Part shown: positions 26,566 through 35,009 of the stretch, one piece after another
How the letters are laid out: each line of letters begins with the position of its first letter
Numbering within the stretch: position 1 is the first letter of the stretch
Assembly: GCA_031378845.1 (NCBI GenBank)
Contig: JANNES010000001.1
Span: forward strand, 99,635-163,634
Reading direction: 5' to 3'
Source of the DNA: JAJNPS01 sp031378845
GTDB lineage: Bacteria > Pseudomonadota > Alphaproteobacteria > Rhodobacterales > Rhodobacteraceae
DNA: 64,000 nt
Notes under the pieces: generated by a model
Database searches by the model: none
The model's input: only the letters and a program-made list of their open reading frames with translations
What the model was told of the DNA's origin: nothing
Program-made: the position numbers and the translations under genes

Positions 26566-26940
26566 TTGATCATGCCGATCGACGACACCGCGGCGGACAA
26601 GCTCCTTTACCTAGCGGATCGGCACACATTCCGAGATCCGGGGGATCAGGTTGCACGGATCGCCTTGGTGCCGGGGGTCGGCAAGACAACTGGCACCGGC
26701 CAAGAATTGGTGCGCGCCCTGGCCGCGCGCAACGCTCTTGCGGCGAAACTGGCGCGAGTGGCGGCCTGAGGCATCAAGATCAACGCCGTCTGCCCGGACT
26801 TTACCGCGACCTTTGAAAGTGGGGCCGCCATGGGTGCGCCGCCCGTGGCCAAAGTTACTGCACGTGTGCTTTGGACAGCAGATCTGCCCGATGACGGACC
26901 AACCAGCGGGTTTTTGCGGGATGGCCAGCCGCTACCTTGG
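26566..26940 (+). pseudogene. Remnant of a short-chain dehydrogenase with internal deletion and stop
   Basis: One plus-strand frame reads RIALVPGVGKTTGTGQELVRALAAR (26657 on), a degraded SDR nucleotide-binding start. It passes directly, after LAAKLARVAA and a TGA at 26767-26769, into GIKINAVCPDFTATF, then LPDDGPTSGFLRDGQPLPW ending at 26940, which is the typical SDR C-terminus. The central 130 or so residues with the Ser-Tyr-Lys catalytic site are missing. Identification rests on these two conserved ends in the same frame. The preceding 190 bp (26378-26565) hold nothing I can support. Confidence 0.6.
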
Positions 26941-26974
26941 TTGTCGGTCGATCACGCGTGCCGCGTCCAAATGG

Positions 26975-27328
26975 TCAGTCGAGGCGGAAGTCAAAGTGCT
27001 TGCGCACGTATTCCTCGATCTTCCACGTGCCCTTGAAGTCCTTCTCCACAACGAACGCATCGCCCGCGACAACCGTGACAGGGGTTCCGCCATCTGGAGT
27101 GATCACGATGCGCCCCGAGATCAGGTGAACGAACTCATAAGCCGTGTAAGTGGCGTGATAGCTGCCGGGGCTGCACTCCCACAGACCGGACATCATCGTG
27201 CCATCTGCCGTGGTGTGCAGCACCCATGTCTTCATTTTGGGCGTTCCGGCGGTGACCACCCAGCCGTCAAGATCGGCGGTAGAGGGGGTGACGGTATCAG
27301 CGGCAGGCAGTCTGGTGATGGTTTGCAT
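26975..27328 (-). CDS. Cupin domain-containing protein
   Basis: A 117-residue single-domain cupin of the Cupin_3/DUF861 type. The barrel region includes LWECSPGSYHATYTAYEFVHLISGRIVIT followed by VVAGDAFVVEKDFKGTWKIEE, characteristic of this group. A GGAG-type Shine-Dalgarno sequence precedes the ATG. Such proteins are often ligand-binding or ureidoglycine-aminohydrolase-like, but the substrate is not evident. Its promoter region carries an inverted repeat (27384-27403). Its 3' end lies 35 bp from the decayed SDR. Confidence 0.85.
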   Translation of the reverse strand: MQTITRLPAADTVTPSTADLDGWVVTAGTPKMKTWVLHTTADGTMMSGLWECSPGSYHATYTAYEFVHLISGRIVITPDGGTPVTVVAGDAFVVEKDFKGTWKIEEYVRKHFDFRLD

Positions 27329-27383
27329 GGAGTGCTCCTTGGTGACGACTTTGCCCCGCTAGACTGCGAAAAGCATGGCGACG

Positions 27384-27403
27384 TGTCGTTGTCCTCTACG
27401 ACA
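27384..27403. promoter_or_regulatory. Inverted repeat upstream of the cupin gene
   Basis: TGTCGT (27384-27389) and ACGACA (27398-27403) are exact reverse complements 8 nt apart, 56 bp upstream of the cupin ATG. An outer CGACGTG/CACGTCG pair (27379 to about 27414) flanks it. The layout fits a dimeric regulator site, but no regulator gene is adjacent. Confidence 0.35.
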
Positions 27404-27479
27404 TCACCACGTCGGAACACGACCTTTGCGGGTCAGGCCCCGTCGCTGTGGTCAATGCCCCCCCCCCGGACGCCGCGCG

Positions 27480-28322
27480 TCAGAGCTTGTCGAAATCGGA
27501 CGCTGCGTGGCGTTCGCGAAGCTGCTGATGCGGCTCGCCCGAGGTTCGGTTGACCATGCGGCCACGGATAACTGCTGGCCGTGCGTCGATCAGTTGCGCC
27601 CAAGTGAGAACATGGCTGTAGCTGGCAACATCGAGGAACTGAGCCGCATTGTACTGACGCCCCAGAACCAGATTGCCATACCAGGCCCAGATCGCAATAT
27701 CGGCAATGCTGTAGGTGTCGCCCGCAATAAAGGGGTGCCGCGAAAGTTGACGGTCCAGCACATCAAGCTGGCGCTTGGTTTCCATCGCAAAGCGGTTGAT
27801 CGGATATTCCATCTTGCTGGGCGCATAGGCGTAGAAATGTCCGAACCCGCCGCCGAGGTAGGGCGCCGAGCCCATCTGCCAAAACAGCCACGACAGGCAT
27901 TCCGTGCGCGCGGCATGGGTCTTGGGGATCAACGCGCCAAACTTGTCGGCAAGGTACAAAAGGATCGCGCCGGATTCGAAAACGCGTAGTGGCGGGGTTA
28001 CGGAATGGTCCATCATCGCGGGGATCTTGGAGTTCGGGTTGACCTCGACAAAGCCCGACCCAAACTGATCGCCCTTGCCGATGTCGATCAGCCAGGCGTC
28101 GTATTCCGCGCCAGCGTGACCCAGTGCCAGCAACTCTTCGAGCATCACCGTGACCTTCACGCCATTGGGCGTGCCAAGCGAGTAAAGCTGCAACGGATGC
28201 GTGCCGACCGGCAGTGCCTTGTCATGCGTCGCCCCGGCGACGGGCCGGTTGGTGCTGGCAAACGTCCCGCCGTTTTCCTTGTCCCAGACCCAGACCTCGG
28301 GGGGCATGTATGCTTCGGTCAT
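27480..28322 (-). CDS. yghU: Glutathione-dependent disulfide-bond oxidoreductase (YghU-like)
   Basis: A 280-residue GST-superfamily protein of the YghU/YfcG (nu-class) type, which uses glutathione for disulfide reduction. Its N-terminus (MPPEVWVWDKENGGTFASTNRPVAGATHDK) is diagnostic of YghU. The thioredoxin-like domain has QLYSLGTPNGVKVTVMLEEL and NPNSKIPAMMDH, and the helical domain has RQLSRHPFIAGDTYSIADIAIWAWYG. The ATG at 28322 has AAGGA 9 nt upstream. It follows gabD by 69 bp with a terminator-like hairpin in between, so it may be partly co-transcribed. Confidence 0.92.
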   Translation of the reverse strand: MTEAYMPPEVWVWDKENGGTFASTNRPVAGATHDKALPVGTHPLQLYSLGTPNGVKVTVMLEELLALGHAGAEYDAWLIDIGKGDQFGSGFVEVNPNSKIPAMMDHSVTPPLRVFESGAILLYLADKFGALIPKTHAARTECLSWLFWQMGSAPYLGGGFGHFYAYAPSKMEYPINRFAMETKRQLDVLDRQLSRHPFIAGDTYSIADIAIWAWYGNLVLGRQYNAAQFLDVASYSHVLTWAQLIDARPAVIRGRMVNRTSGEPHQQLRERHAASDFDKL

Positions 28323-28348
28323 CTCAAAAATTCCTTCTTGATCAGAAA

Positions 28349-28367
28349 GGGGCGGCATTGCCGCCCC
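28349..28367 (-). terminator. Hairpin terminator after gabD
   Basis: GGGGCGGC and GCCGCCCC (28349-28356 and 28360-28367) form an 8-bp stem with a 3-nt loop. On the minus strand it is followed by TTTC. It lies between gabD and the yghU-like gene and may be partial. Confidence 0.6.
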
Positions 28368-28391
28368 CGAAAGTCGTCCGCGCGGACCGGC

Positions 28392-29870
28392 TCAGATCGA
28401 CAGGCAGATATACTTCATTTCAAGATAATCTTCGATCCCGTGATGGGAACCCTCGCGGCCAAGCCCGGATTGCTTGACCCCTCCGAACGGCGCAACTTCG
28501 GTCGAAATCAGGCCGGTATTGACGCCGACCATGCCGTATTCCAGCTGCTCCTGCACGCGGGTGATGCGGCCTATGTCGCGCGCATAGAAATAGCTCGCCA
28601 GCCCAAAGATCGTGTCATTCGCCAGCCGGATGACCTCTTCTTCGGTGTCGAATTTGAACAGGGGTGCAAGCGGGCCAAAGGTTTCCTCGGTCGAGACTTT
28701 CATGGCTGGCGTCACGCCGGTGACCACCGTCGGCTCAAAGAACAACCCGCCCAAGGCATGCCGCTTGCCGCCCATGGTCACCTTGCCACCGCCTGCGATC
28801 ACGTCGGCAATATGCTCTTCGACCTTTTCCACCGCCGCCATGGTGATCAACGGCCCCGTTGTGACCCCCGCCGTCAGACCGTCGCCGATATTCAGCTTGG
28901 CCACCGCCCTGGTCAGCTTTTCGGCAAAGGCATCATAGACGCCCGCCTGCACATAGATGCGGTTCGCACAAACACAGGTCTGGCCGTTGTTGCGGAACTT
29001 GGAGATCATTGCGCCTTCGACGGCGGCATCCAGATCGGCATCGTCAAACACGATGAAGGGCGCATTGCCGCCCAGTTCCATCGAGCATTTCATCACCTGA
29101 TCCGCCGCCTGACGCAGCAAGATGCGACCGACTTCGGTGGAGCCGGTAAAGGTCAGCTTGCGCACAGCAGGGTTTTCGCAAAACTCCTTGCCGATGTCGG
29201 ACGACCGCGACGATGTGATCACCGAAAAGACCCCTGCGGGCACGCCCGCGCGTTCGGCCAGAACCGCCATGGCCAGCGCCGACAACGGCGTCTCGGCGGC
29301 CGGGCGGGCGACAAAGCCGCAACCGGCGGCCAATGCCGGGGCAACCTTGCGCGCGATCATCGCGTTGGGGAAGTTCCACGGCGTGATCGAGGCGGCCACG
29401 CCAATCGGCTGCTTGATCACCATCAGGCGCTTGTCGCGCTGATGGCCGGGGATCGTCTCGCCGTAGATGCGTTTGGCCTCTTCGCCGAACCATTCCAGAA
29501 AGGACGCGCCATAGATGACCTCGCCCTTGGCCTCGGGCAGCGGTTTGCCCATCTCGGCGGTCAGGATCGCGCCCAGAACGACGGCATTGGCGACCATCAG
29601 ATCGGCCCATTTGCGCAAGATGGCCGCGCGTTCCTTGCCGGTTCGCGCTGCCCAGTCCCGGCGCGCCAGATCGGCGGCGGCAATGGCGCGCGCGGCTTCT
29701 TTGCGGCTCAGGTCGGCGACATTCGCGATGATATCGCCACGGGCGGGGTTGCGGACCGCAAAGGTCTTGCCGTCATCGGCCATCACCCATTGCCCGGCGA
29801 TATACGCCTTTTCGGTCAAAAGGCTGGGGTCTTTCAGCAAAGCGCGCAAATCGGTCGGGGAATCGAGCAT
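28392..29870 (-). CDS. gabD: NAD(P)-dependent succinate-semialdehyde dehydrogenase
   Basis: A 492-residue aldehyde dehydrogenase of the GabD class, oxidising succinate semialdehyde to succinate in GABA and related degradation. ITPWNFPNAMIARKVAPALAAGC, FTGSTEVGR, the catalytic Glu near 264 in MELGGNAPF and the catalytic Cys near 298 in NNGQTCVCANR are all present. The ending GREGSHHGIEDYLEMKYICLSI is typical of GabD. The ATG at 29870 follows GGGAGG by 5 nt; the in-frame extension further upstream is not coding. A palindrome 25 nt upstream may be its operator. It is divergent from an alpha/beta hydrolase. Confidence 0.93.
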   Translation of the reverse strand: MLDSPTDLRALLKDPSLLTEKAYIAGQWVMADDGKTFAVRNPARGDIIANVADLSRKEAARAIAAADLARRDWAARTGKERAAILRKWADLMVANAVVLGAILTAEMGKPLPEAKGEVIYGASFLEWFGEEAKRIYGETIPGHQRDKRLMVIKQPIGVAASITPWNFPNAMIARKVAPALAAGCGFVARPAAETPLSALAMAVLAERAGVPAGVFSVITSSRSSDIGKEFCENPAVRKLTFTGSTEVGRILLRQAADQVMKCSMELGGNAPFIVFDDADLDAAVEGAMISKFRNNGQTCVCANRIYVQAGVYDAFAEKLTRAVAKLNIGDGLTAGVTTGPLITMAAVEKVEEHIADVIAGGGKVTMGGKRHALGGLFFEPTVVTGVTPAMKVSTEETFGPLAPLFKFDTEEEVIRLANDTIFGLASYFYARDIGRITRVQEQLEYGMVGVNTGLISTEVAPFGGVKQSGLGREGSHHGIEDYLEMKYICLSI

Positions 29871-29894
29871 GTGGGCCTCCCATTTCTCGGATGC

Positions 29895-29909
29895 CCATGC
29901 AATGCATGG
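29895..29909. promoter_or_regulatory. Palindrome in the gabD/hydrolase divergent promoter region
   Basis: CCATGCA-A-TGCATGG is a perfect 7-bp inverted repeat around a single base, 25 nt upstream of gabD in the 105-bp divergent gap. It is a candidate regulator site; no binding protein is known. Confidence 0.35.
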
Positions 29910-29975
29910 CGCACGCGCAAAAGTCCAGTTGTGCCGATGAGCGCCGCGCGCATTTGAACAAAACGAGGATGCCAG

Positions 29976-30758
29976 ATGGACCTGTCGCGTGCCTATACCA
30001 ACGGTGACTTCATCCCCGGTGCCGCCGACTATGCCCCGCGCTGGGCCGCCGAGGCTGCCGACTTTCGCACGGCATTGGGGCCGCGTGCACGCTTGGACAT
30101 TCCCTACGGACCCGGCGCGCGTCACCGGTTTGATCTCTTTTTGCCTCTGGCGGCAGCGCGTGGGCTCTTGGTCTATGTGCATGGCGGCTACTGGCTGGCA
30201 TTCGGCCGGGAAAGCTGGTCGCATCTTGCGGCGGGCGCCTTGGCCAATGGCTGGGCGGTGGCGATGCCGTCCTACACGCTTGCGCCCGAGTCGCGCATCT
30301 CGGCGATCACGGTGGAGATCGGACGCGCCGTGGACGCAGCTGCGGCACTTGTTGCGGGTCCCGTGGTGGTCAGTGGTCATTCGGCGGGGGGGCATCTGTG
30401 CGCCCGCATGGGATGTGCAGGCGCGCCCTGCACGACCCCCGTCGCCCGCGTGGTCCCGGTCTCGCCAGTGGCAGACCTCGCCCCGCTCTGCTTTACGTCG
30501 ATGAACGAACAGCTTGGTCTGACCGACGCGGAGGTCTTGGCTGAAAGCCCGGCCCTGCTGCCTTTGCGCAGGGGCGTCTCGGCCCATGTATGGGTTGGCG
30601 GGCAGGAGCGTCCGTCGTTCCTGTGGCAGGCGCGGACCCTGTCGGAGAACTGGGCCTGTGACTGGACTGTCGCGCCCGGTCGCCACCATTTTGATGTGAT
30701 TGATGACCTGACCGATCCGGCTTCGGCCTTGACGCGGCTTTGCGTCCTGGAGGGTTGA
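29976..30758 (+). CDS. Alpha/beta hydrolase (esterase or kynurenine formamidase-like)
   Basis: A 260-residue alpha/beta hydrolase with oxyanion-hole motif VHGGYW near residues 67-72 and nucleophile elbow GHSAGGH near 134-140. The early part (YTNGDFIPGAADYAPRWAAEAADFR) and HGGYW resemble bacterial esterases annotated as kynurenine-formamidase-like. The acid residue and a C-terminal His (GRHHFDVIDDL) are present. No signal peptide. It is divergent from gabD and convergent with a small coiled-coil membrane protein. Substrate unknown. Confidence 0.85.
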   Translation: MDLSRAYTNGDFIPGAADYAPRWAAEAADFRTALGPRARLDIPYGPGARHRFDLFLPLAAARGLLVYVHGGYWLAFGRESWSHLAAGALANGWAVAMPSYTLAPESRISAITVEIGRAVDAAAALVAGPVVVSGHSAGGHLCARMGCAGAPCTTPVARVVPVSPVADLAPLCFTSMNEQLGLTDAEVLAESPALLPLRRGVSAHVWVGGQERPSFLWQARTLSENWACDWTVAPGRHHFDVIDDLTDPASALTRLCVLEG

Positions 30759-30835
30759 CCGGCCACGCGTTCTTGCTGGTCAAAAGCATCCCGGGGACGG
30801 TGTCGTCCAAGGCCGGGGGCAGCGCACCCGCGCGG

Positions 30836-31165
30836 TCAGGTATTGGCGTTAATCCGTTCGATATAGGCGCGCATCTCTTCGGCCTCGTGACGCACATCGC
30901 GCAGGCCTTCCATCGCGGCACGCAGTTCTGCTTCGGTCTGGGAAATCTGGCTCATCAGCTCGGCCTCGCGCTGCTCGAGGTACAATATCGCCTGATCGCG
31001 CACCTCTTCTGCCTCATGCAGGGATTGGGCGAGCCGGTCCATCTCGGCCATGTCGCCACCCGCAACACGGGTAAAGCGGTGCATCAGCCAGTAGCTGAAC
31101 CAACCCAAGGCAAACGCGGCAAGCAGAATGATCGCGGTCGTGATGATGAATTCGGTACGGTTCAT
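30836..31165 (-). CDS. Small membrane-anchored coiled-coil protein
   Basis: A 109-residue protein with one N-terminal helix (FIITTAIILLAAFALGWFSYWLM, residues about 6-28). A charged, heptad-like stretch from about 40 to 105 (LHEAEEVRDQAILYLEQREAELMSQ, LRDVRHEAEEMRAYIERI) is predicted to be a coiled coil. I do not recognise a named family. It follows the OmpA-type gene on the same strand by 58 bp, so the two may be co-transcribed and act together at the envelope. Confidence 0.75.
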   Translation of the reverse strand: MNRTEFIITTAIILLAAFALGWFSYWLMHRFTRVAGGDMAEMDRLAQSLHEAEEVRDQAILYLEQREAELMSQISQTEAELRAAMEGLRDVRHEAEEMRAYIERINANT

Positions 31166-31223
31166 GGGTCACTTTCGCCAGCGACTGAGTGTGGGGCGTT
31201 CTAGCAGACGCGGTTTGGGAAAG

Positions 31224-33242
31224 TCACCCCTGTTCGGGTCGCGGCTTGGGCCGCGTTGTCGGCTCGGTCGGGGCAAAGGACGGGCGTGCCTCGTCGGACG
31301 TGTCGGGCGAGGGCAAACCGTCCGTGGCGGGACCCGCACCTTGCGCGCCGTTTGTGCCAGGTCCAGCCTTGGCCCCGATCAAGGTGAACTCGATCCGCCG
31401 GTTGGCCTCGCGCCCGGCATCCGTATCATTGTCGGCAACGGGGCTCGCCTCGCCATAGCCTTTGGCACGCATTCCCGACACATCGACGCGACGGCCTTGC
31501 AGCGCAAACAGCACTGCGTCGGCGCGCGCTTGGCTGAGGGCCAGGTTGCCCCCCTCGGAGCCTTGGGAATCGGTAAATCCGCCGATTTCCATCAGCATGA
31601 CCGGGCAATCACCCAGCACTTCGGCGATGGCTGTGAGGGTCGGCATGGCTGTCCCGGCAATTTCGGACGACCCCGGAGTGAAGGCGATCTTTTGCCGCGA
31701 CAGGATGGCGGCGATCTCGGCCGCACAGTCCTCGGGCGGCGGCGGTGCCGCGTCCGGATCAAGTTCCACGTCATAGCGTACATCGACCTGAAAAGACTGG
31801 CCCTGCCCGAGTTTGCCTGACAGGATTTGCGCGATCTGGCTGCGTGCCTGGGGCGATCCGGTCACCCCTTTGACCGTCACGGAATCGTGTCTCACAACCA
31901 ATTTGCCAGAGGTCAGCTGCTTCATAGCCTCAAGGCCTGCCATCACGCGGACGGGCCAACCGTCGGGAAGTGCCGGGTCAAGGCGCGCGGCCATTTTGAC
32001 TTTGTCCGCGCCAAAAGCCGCCTCGGAGTAGGCCATGACCGCGTTGCGCTGCAATTCGTCCACCAGTCTGCCGCCGATCTCGACGGTTCCCGTCTCGCCC
32101 ATTGTCGCCAGAAACTCTGCCGGACCCTGGCCTTCGGTCGTGCCTGCGCCAAGCGAAGCGGCCAGTGAAAACACTTCCGGCAGGCTTGACTCAAGCTCGC
32201 CCACAACCCGGTCGAGGGTGGGCTGCGAGACGCCCTGGGGCGCTTCCAGGGTGATGTCGGCATCCGAGATCGTTACCGACCCGCCGCCAAGCGAGACCAC
32301 CGCCGAAATCACCGCCTCGACCGCTTCGGACCAGCGCGGGGTCGGGACACCAAGGCCGATGGCGCAAGGCGTGTCGGCGGGTGCGCCGGCAACGCCGGCC
32401 GCGGCAAGAATGCGCCGCCGGGCAACCTCGGTATCGGCCGAACACGCATCAAAACGCGCGCCCTGATCGTCGATCAGAAAGCGCAAGGTAAAGGGGGCGA
32501 TCACCGGACGCGGTGCGGAAACATCCAGCACCAGAGTTATTGCGGCGGGCTTGGCATTGCGCAATGCAGCCTCGACGTTGCGTTTCTGGTCCTCGCTATC
32601 GGTAATGGCGGTCACTGCAACACGTTCTGCATCAACCGATATTTTGGCGCTTGGCAAAAGCTTCAGCGCGTCCATGCCGAATTTCAACGCTTCGTTCCAG
32701 CCGTCGGCAGGGGGGTAGGCCGCGGTCTCCAGCATGTTCGATACAGCCGTGTCGCTGGCAAACGCCGCAACGTTGTCGAGCAAGGCCTCTTTGCTGATGC
32801 CCCCTTCGCCCGGGTCCTGCGGCAAGAGCCCGATCAACTGTACGCTGTCATTGTTGCGCAGCATTTCCACCGAAAAGCGGGGTGCCGCGACGGCCTTGGC
32901 CGGGATCGCATCCAAAGCGTCGATGATGCGACCGGAATCGACGACCGAACCCGCCACATTAATCGCGCGAAACCGCTCTGCCTCGTTCGGGGCGGATCCG
33001 GTCAATGTAACGCGCAATCCGTCCACCGAAACCTGGGCCCAGTCGGCAGATGCGCCTGACAGTGCATTGGTCACCGCCGTTTCCGTCCGGCGTTCGACCG
33101 CTACTGCCGCCAGAAAGGCGATCGCAAGCATGACGATGCCGGCGCCGGCAAATGCCGCCGCCGCAAGAACGCCGGGCGTCGGCTGGAACGCCATGCGCGC
33201 GGCAGCAGTCTTGAAATAGGGGAGAAGGTTTGGCACTTTCAC
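31224..33242 (-). CDS. OmpA family protein with a long periplasmic BON-like region
   Basis: A 672-residue protein. An N-terminal helix (AAAFAGAGIVMLAIAFLAAVAV, about residues 28-50) anchors it in the inner membrane. About 450 residues follow with repeated beta-alpha segments resembling BON domains (WAQVSVDGLRVTLTGSAPNEAERFRAI and later copies). The C-terminal OmpA/MotB peptidoglycan-binding domain lies at about residues 530-640, with GGFTDSQGSEGGNLALSQARADAV and NRRIEFTLI. The helix with OmpA tail suggests a strut between membrane and wall. It is the first gene of a pair with the small coiled-coil protein. Confidence 0.88.
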   Translation of the reverse strand: MKVPNLLPYFKTAAARMAFQPTPGVLAAAAFAGAGIVMLAIAFLAAVAVERRTETAVTNALSGASADWAQVSVDGLRVTLTGSAPNEAERFRAINVAGSVVDSGRIIDALDAIPAKAVAAPRFSVEMLRNNDSVQLIGLLPQDPGEGGISKEALLDNVAAFASDTAVSNMLETAAYPPADGWNEALKFGMDALKLLPSAKISVDAERVAVTAITDSEDQKRNVEAALRNAKPAAITLVLDVSAPRPVIAPFTLRFLIDDQGARFDACSADTEVARRRILAAAGVAGAPADTPCAIGLGVPTPRWSEAVEAVISAVVSLGGGSVTISDADITLEAPQGVSQPTLDRVVGELESSLPEVFSLAASLGAGTTEGQGPAEFLATMGETGTVEIGGRLVDELQRNAVMAYSEAAFGADKVKMAARLDPALPDGWPVRVMAGLEAMKQLTSGKLVVRHDSVTVKGVTGSPQARSQIAQILSGKLGQGQSFQVDVRYDVELDPDAAPPPPEDCAAEIAAILSRQKIAFTPGSSEIAGTAMPTLTAIAEVLGDCPVMLMEIGGFTDSQGSEGGNLALSQARADAVLFALQGRRVDVSGMRAKGYGEASPVADNDTDAGREANRRIEFTLIGAKAGPGTNGAQGAGPATDGLPSPDTSDEARPSFAPTEPTTRPKPRPEQG

Positions 33243-33280
33243 AACGCGACCTCTTTAGGCGCCTGGATGCAGTGTGACAA

Positions 33281-34264
33281 TCAAAGCAGCGCTGCAATGA
33301 CAAGAAACAGCCACAGGATCAAGCCCGCATCGCGATTGGACCGAAAGACCAAAAGGCATGATGCGGGGTCTGCAATGTCCAGCCTTCGCAGCTGCCAAAA
33401 GAGGTGCCAACCAAAGGCCCAGACCCCAAGCAATGCCACCACAAGCTTGACGCTGCTGCCAGCACCGATGGGCAACAGCGCCAGCAAGACCGCGATCATC
33501 AGACACAGGACGGCGATCACCAAAAAGCGTGCCAGCCAAACCGGGCTATCGGTCCCGAACATGCGCGCCGTCGACCTGATCCCGATCACGGCGTCGTCCT
33601 CGGTATCTTGATGGGCATAAATGGTGTCGTAAAAGAGTGTCCACGCGATGCCACCCGCATACAGAAACAGCGCCGCCAGTGGTACTTCGCCTGCATGGGC
33701 CGCCCAGGCAAGCAGCGCGCCCCAATTGAATGCCAGCCCCAGAAAGACCTGTGGCCACCACGTAAAGCGTTTGGCAAACGGATAGATCGCGACAAGCGCC
33801 AAGGACGCAATCCCCAACGCGATGGCGAACCAATTGTAACTGAACAAGATCAACGCCGCTGCCATCGCTTGCGCGAGCATCCACAGGCCCGCATGAAATG
33901 GCGTGACCTGACCTGAGGGCAACGGGCGCGATTGTGTGCGCGCCACTTTTGCATCAAATTCGCGGTCGCTCAGGTCGTTCCACGTACAACCCGCCCCACG
34001 CATGAGAAGCGCGCCCGCGCCGCAACTAAGACCCAGCCAGATATCCCATGATCGATACCCGTCGACCGCTGCCGCCAAGGAAATTGCCCAAAGGCAGGGG
34101 ATGAACAGAAGCCACGTCCCGATGGGACGATCCACCCGGCTGAGCCGAAGATAAGGCCGCAGTGCCCTTGGGGCGTAGATATCGACCCAATTGCCAGGCG
34201 GGGCATCAAAGACGCTCCGGTCTGGGTCGGGTTCGACCTCTGGCAATTCCGGCTTTTGGGACAT
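33281..34264 (-). CDS. ubiA: 4-hydroxybenzoate polyprenyltransferase
   Basis: A 327-residue UbiA-type prenyltransferase of ubiquinone synthesis, attaching the polyprenyl chain to 4-hydroxybenzoate in the inner membrane. The first aspartate-rich motif NDLSDREFDAKVARTQSRPL and the second, YDTIYAHQDTEDD, are both seen, along with eight or so hydrophobic helices. The start is uncertain: ATG 34264 (MSQKPEL) or ATG 34279, which would overlap the start codon of the divergent rsmE. Neither has a clear Shine-Dalgarno sequence; I use the shorter. Confidence 0.92.
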   Translation of the reverse strand: MSQKPELPEVEPDPDRSVFDAPPGNWVDIYAPRALRPYLRLSRVDRPIGTWLLFIPCLWAISLAAAVDGYRSWDIWLGLSCGAGALLMRGAGCTWNDLSDREFDAKVARTQSRPLPSGQVTPFHAGLWMLAQAMAAALILFSYNWFAIALGIASLALVAIYPFAKRFTWWPQVFLGLAFNWGALLAWAAHAGEVPLAALFLYAGGIAWTLFYDTIYAHQDTEDDAVIGIRSTARMFGTDSPVWLARFLVIAVLCLMIAVLLALLPIGAGSSVKLVVALLGVWAFGWHLFWQLRRLDIADPASCLLVFRSNRDAGLILWLFLVIAALL

Positions 34265-34277
34265 AGGGTTCGCGACC

Positions 34278-35009
34278 ATGACAGCGGCAAGGATACGCCT
34301 CTTTGTAGATCACCCTTTGGGGCCGGGGCAACCCGTGCCTCTGTTGCCCGCACAGGCGCACTACCTTTTGCATGTCATGCGGGCGCAGACGGGTCAGCCG
34401 GTCCTGGTCTTTAACGGTCGCGATGGCGAATGGCTGGCCGAAGTGGCCCAGTCCGGCAAACGTGACCCGGCTTTGCAATGCCTCTCTCTGACACGGCCTC
34501 TGTCGCCGCCGCCGGATCTGTGGCTGATCTTTGCCCCTTTGAAGAAATCCCGCACCGACTATGTAGTCGAAAAGGCGGTGGAGCTGGGCGTGGCGCGCAT
34601 ACAGCCGGTGCGCACCCGCTTTACCAATGCCGACCGGCTGCGTCAGGACAAGCTGATTGCCCATGCCGTCGAGGCGGCCGAGCAATGCGGTGCCACGGTC
34701 GTCCCGCAGGTGGACGAGTTGATCACCCTGCCACGCCTTTTGGCAAGCTGGCCCGCCGAGCGGCATCTTTTGTGGTGCGACGAGGCGTCGGCCGGCGCAC
34801 CTGCTTGTGTCGATCCGACCCTCGGCCGGGGTCAGCCCTGGGCAATCTTGATTGGCCCTGAGGGTGGCTTTGCCAGCGACGAACGCATGCGTATCGCCGC
34901 TTTGCCAAGCGTCACCTCGCTATCGCTGGGCCCGCGCATCTTGCGCGCGGATACCGCGGTGGTGGCGGCGGTGACTCTATGGCAAGCGGCTTTGGGGGAT
35001 TGGGTGTGA
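34278..35009 (+). CDS. rsmE: 16S rRNA (uracil1498-N3)-methyltransferase
   Basis: A 243-residue SPOUT-class methyltransferase that modifies U1498 of 16S rRNA. The N-terminal PUA-like domain (ARIRLFVDHPLG, HYLLHVMR, VFNGRDGEW) is followed by the knot domain with KKSRTDYVVEKAVELGV, EAAEQCG, LIGPEGGFASDE and LGPRILRADTAVVAA. The ATG at 34278 is chosen on homology with an AGGG 9 nt upstream. It overlaps the downstream acetyltransferase start (GTGA). Divergent from ubiA with almost no spacer, so its promoter must lie within ubiA. Confidence 0.94.
   Translation: MTAARIRLFVDHPLGPGQPVPLLPAQAHYLLHVMRAQTGQPVLVFNGRDGEWLAEVAQSGKRDPALQCLSLTRPLSPPPDLWLIFAPLKKSRTDYVVEKAVELGVARIQPVRTRFTNADRLRQDKLIAHAVEAAEQCGATVVPQVDELITLPRLLASWPAERHLLWCDEASAGAPACVDPTLGRGQPWAILIGPEGGFASDERMRIAALPSVTSLSLGPRILRADTAVVAAVTLWQAALGDWV

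Noticed and set aside
27460..27472. Run of cytosines in the cupin/yghU gap, considered as a phase-variable tract
   Set aside because: It lies between convergent or co-directional gene ends rather than in a promoter or coding frame, so no switching role can be argued.
28005..29957. Long plus-strand frame opposite gabD and the yghU-like gene
   Set aside because: It spans two real genes and their intergenic hairpin, with no family resemblance.
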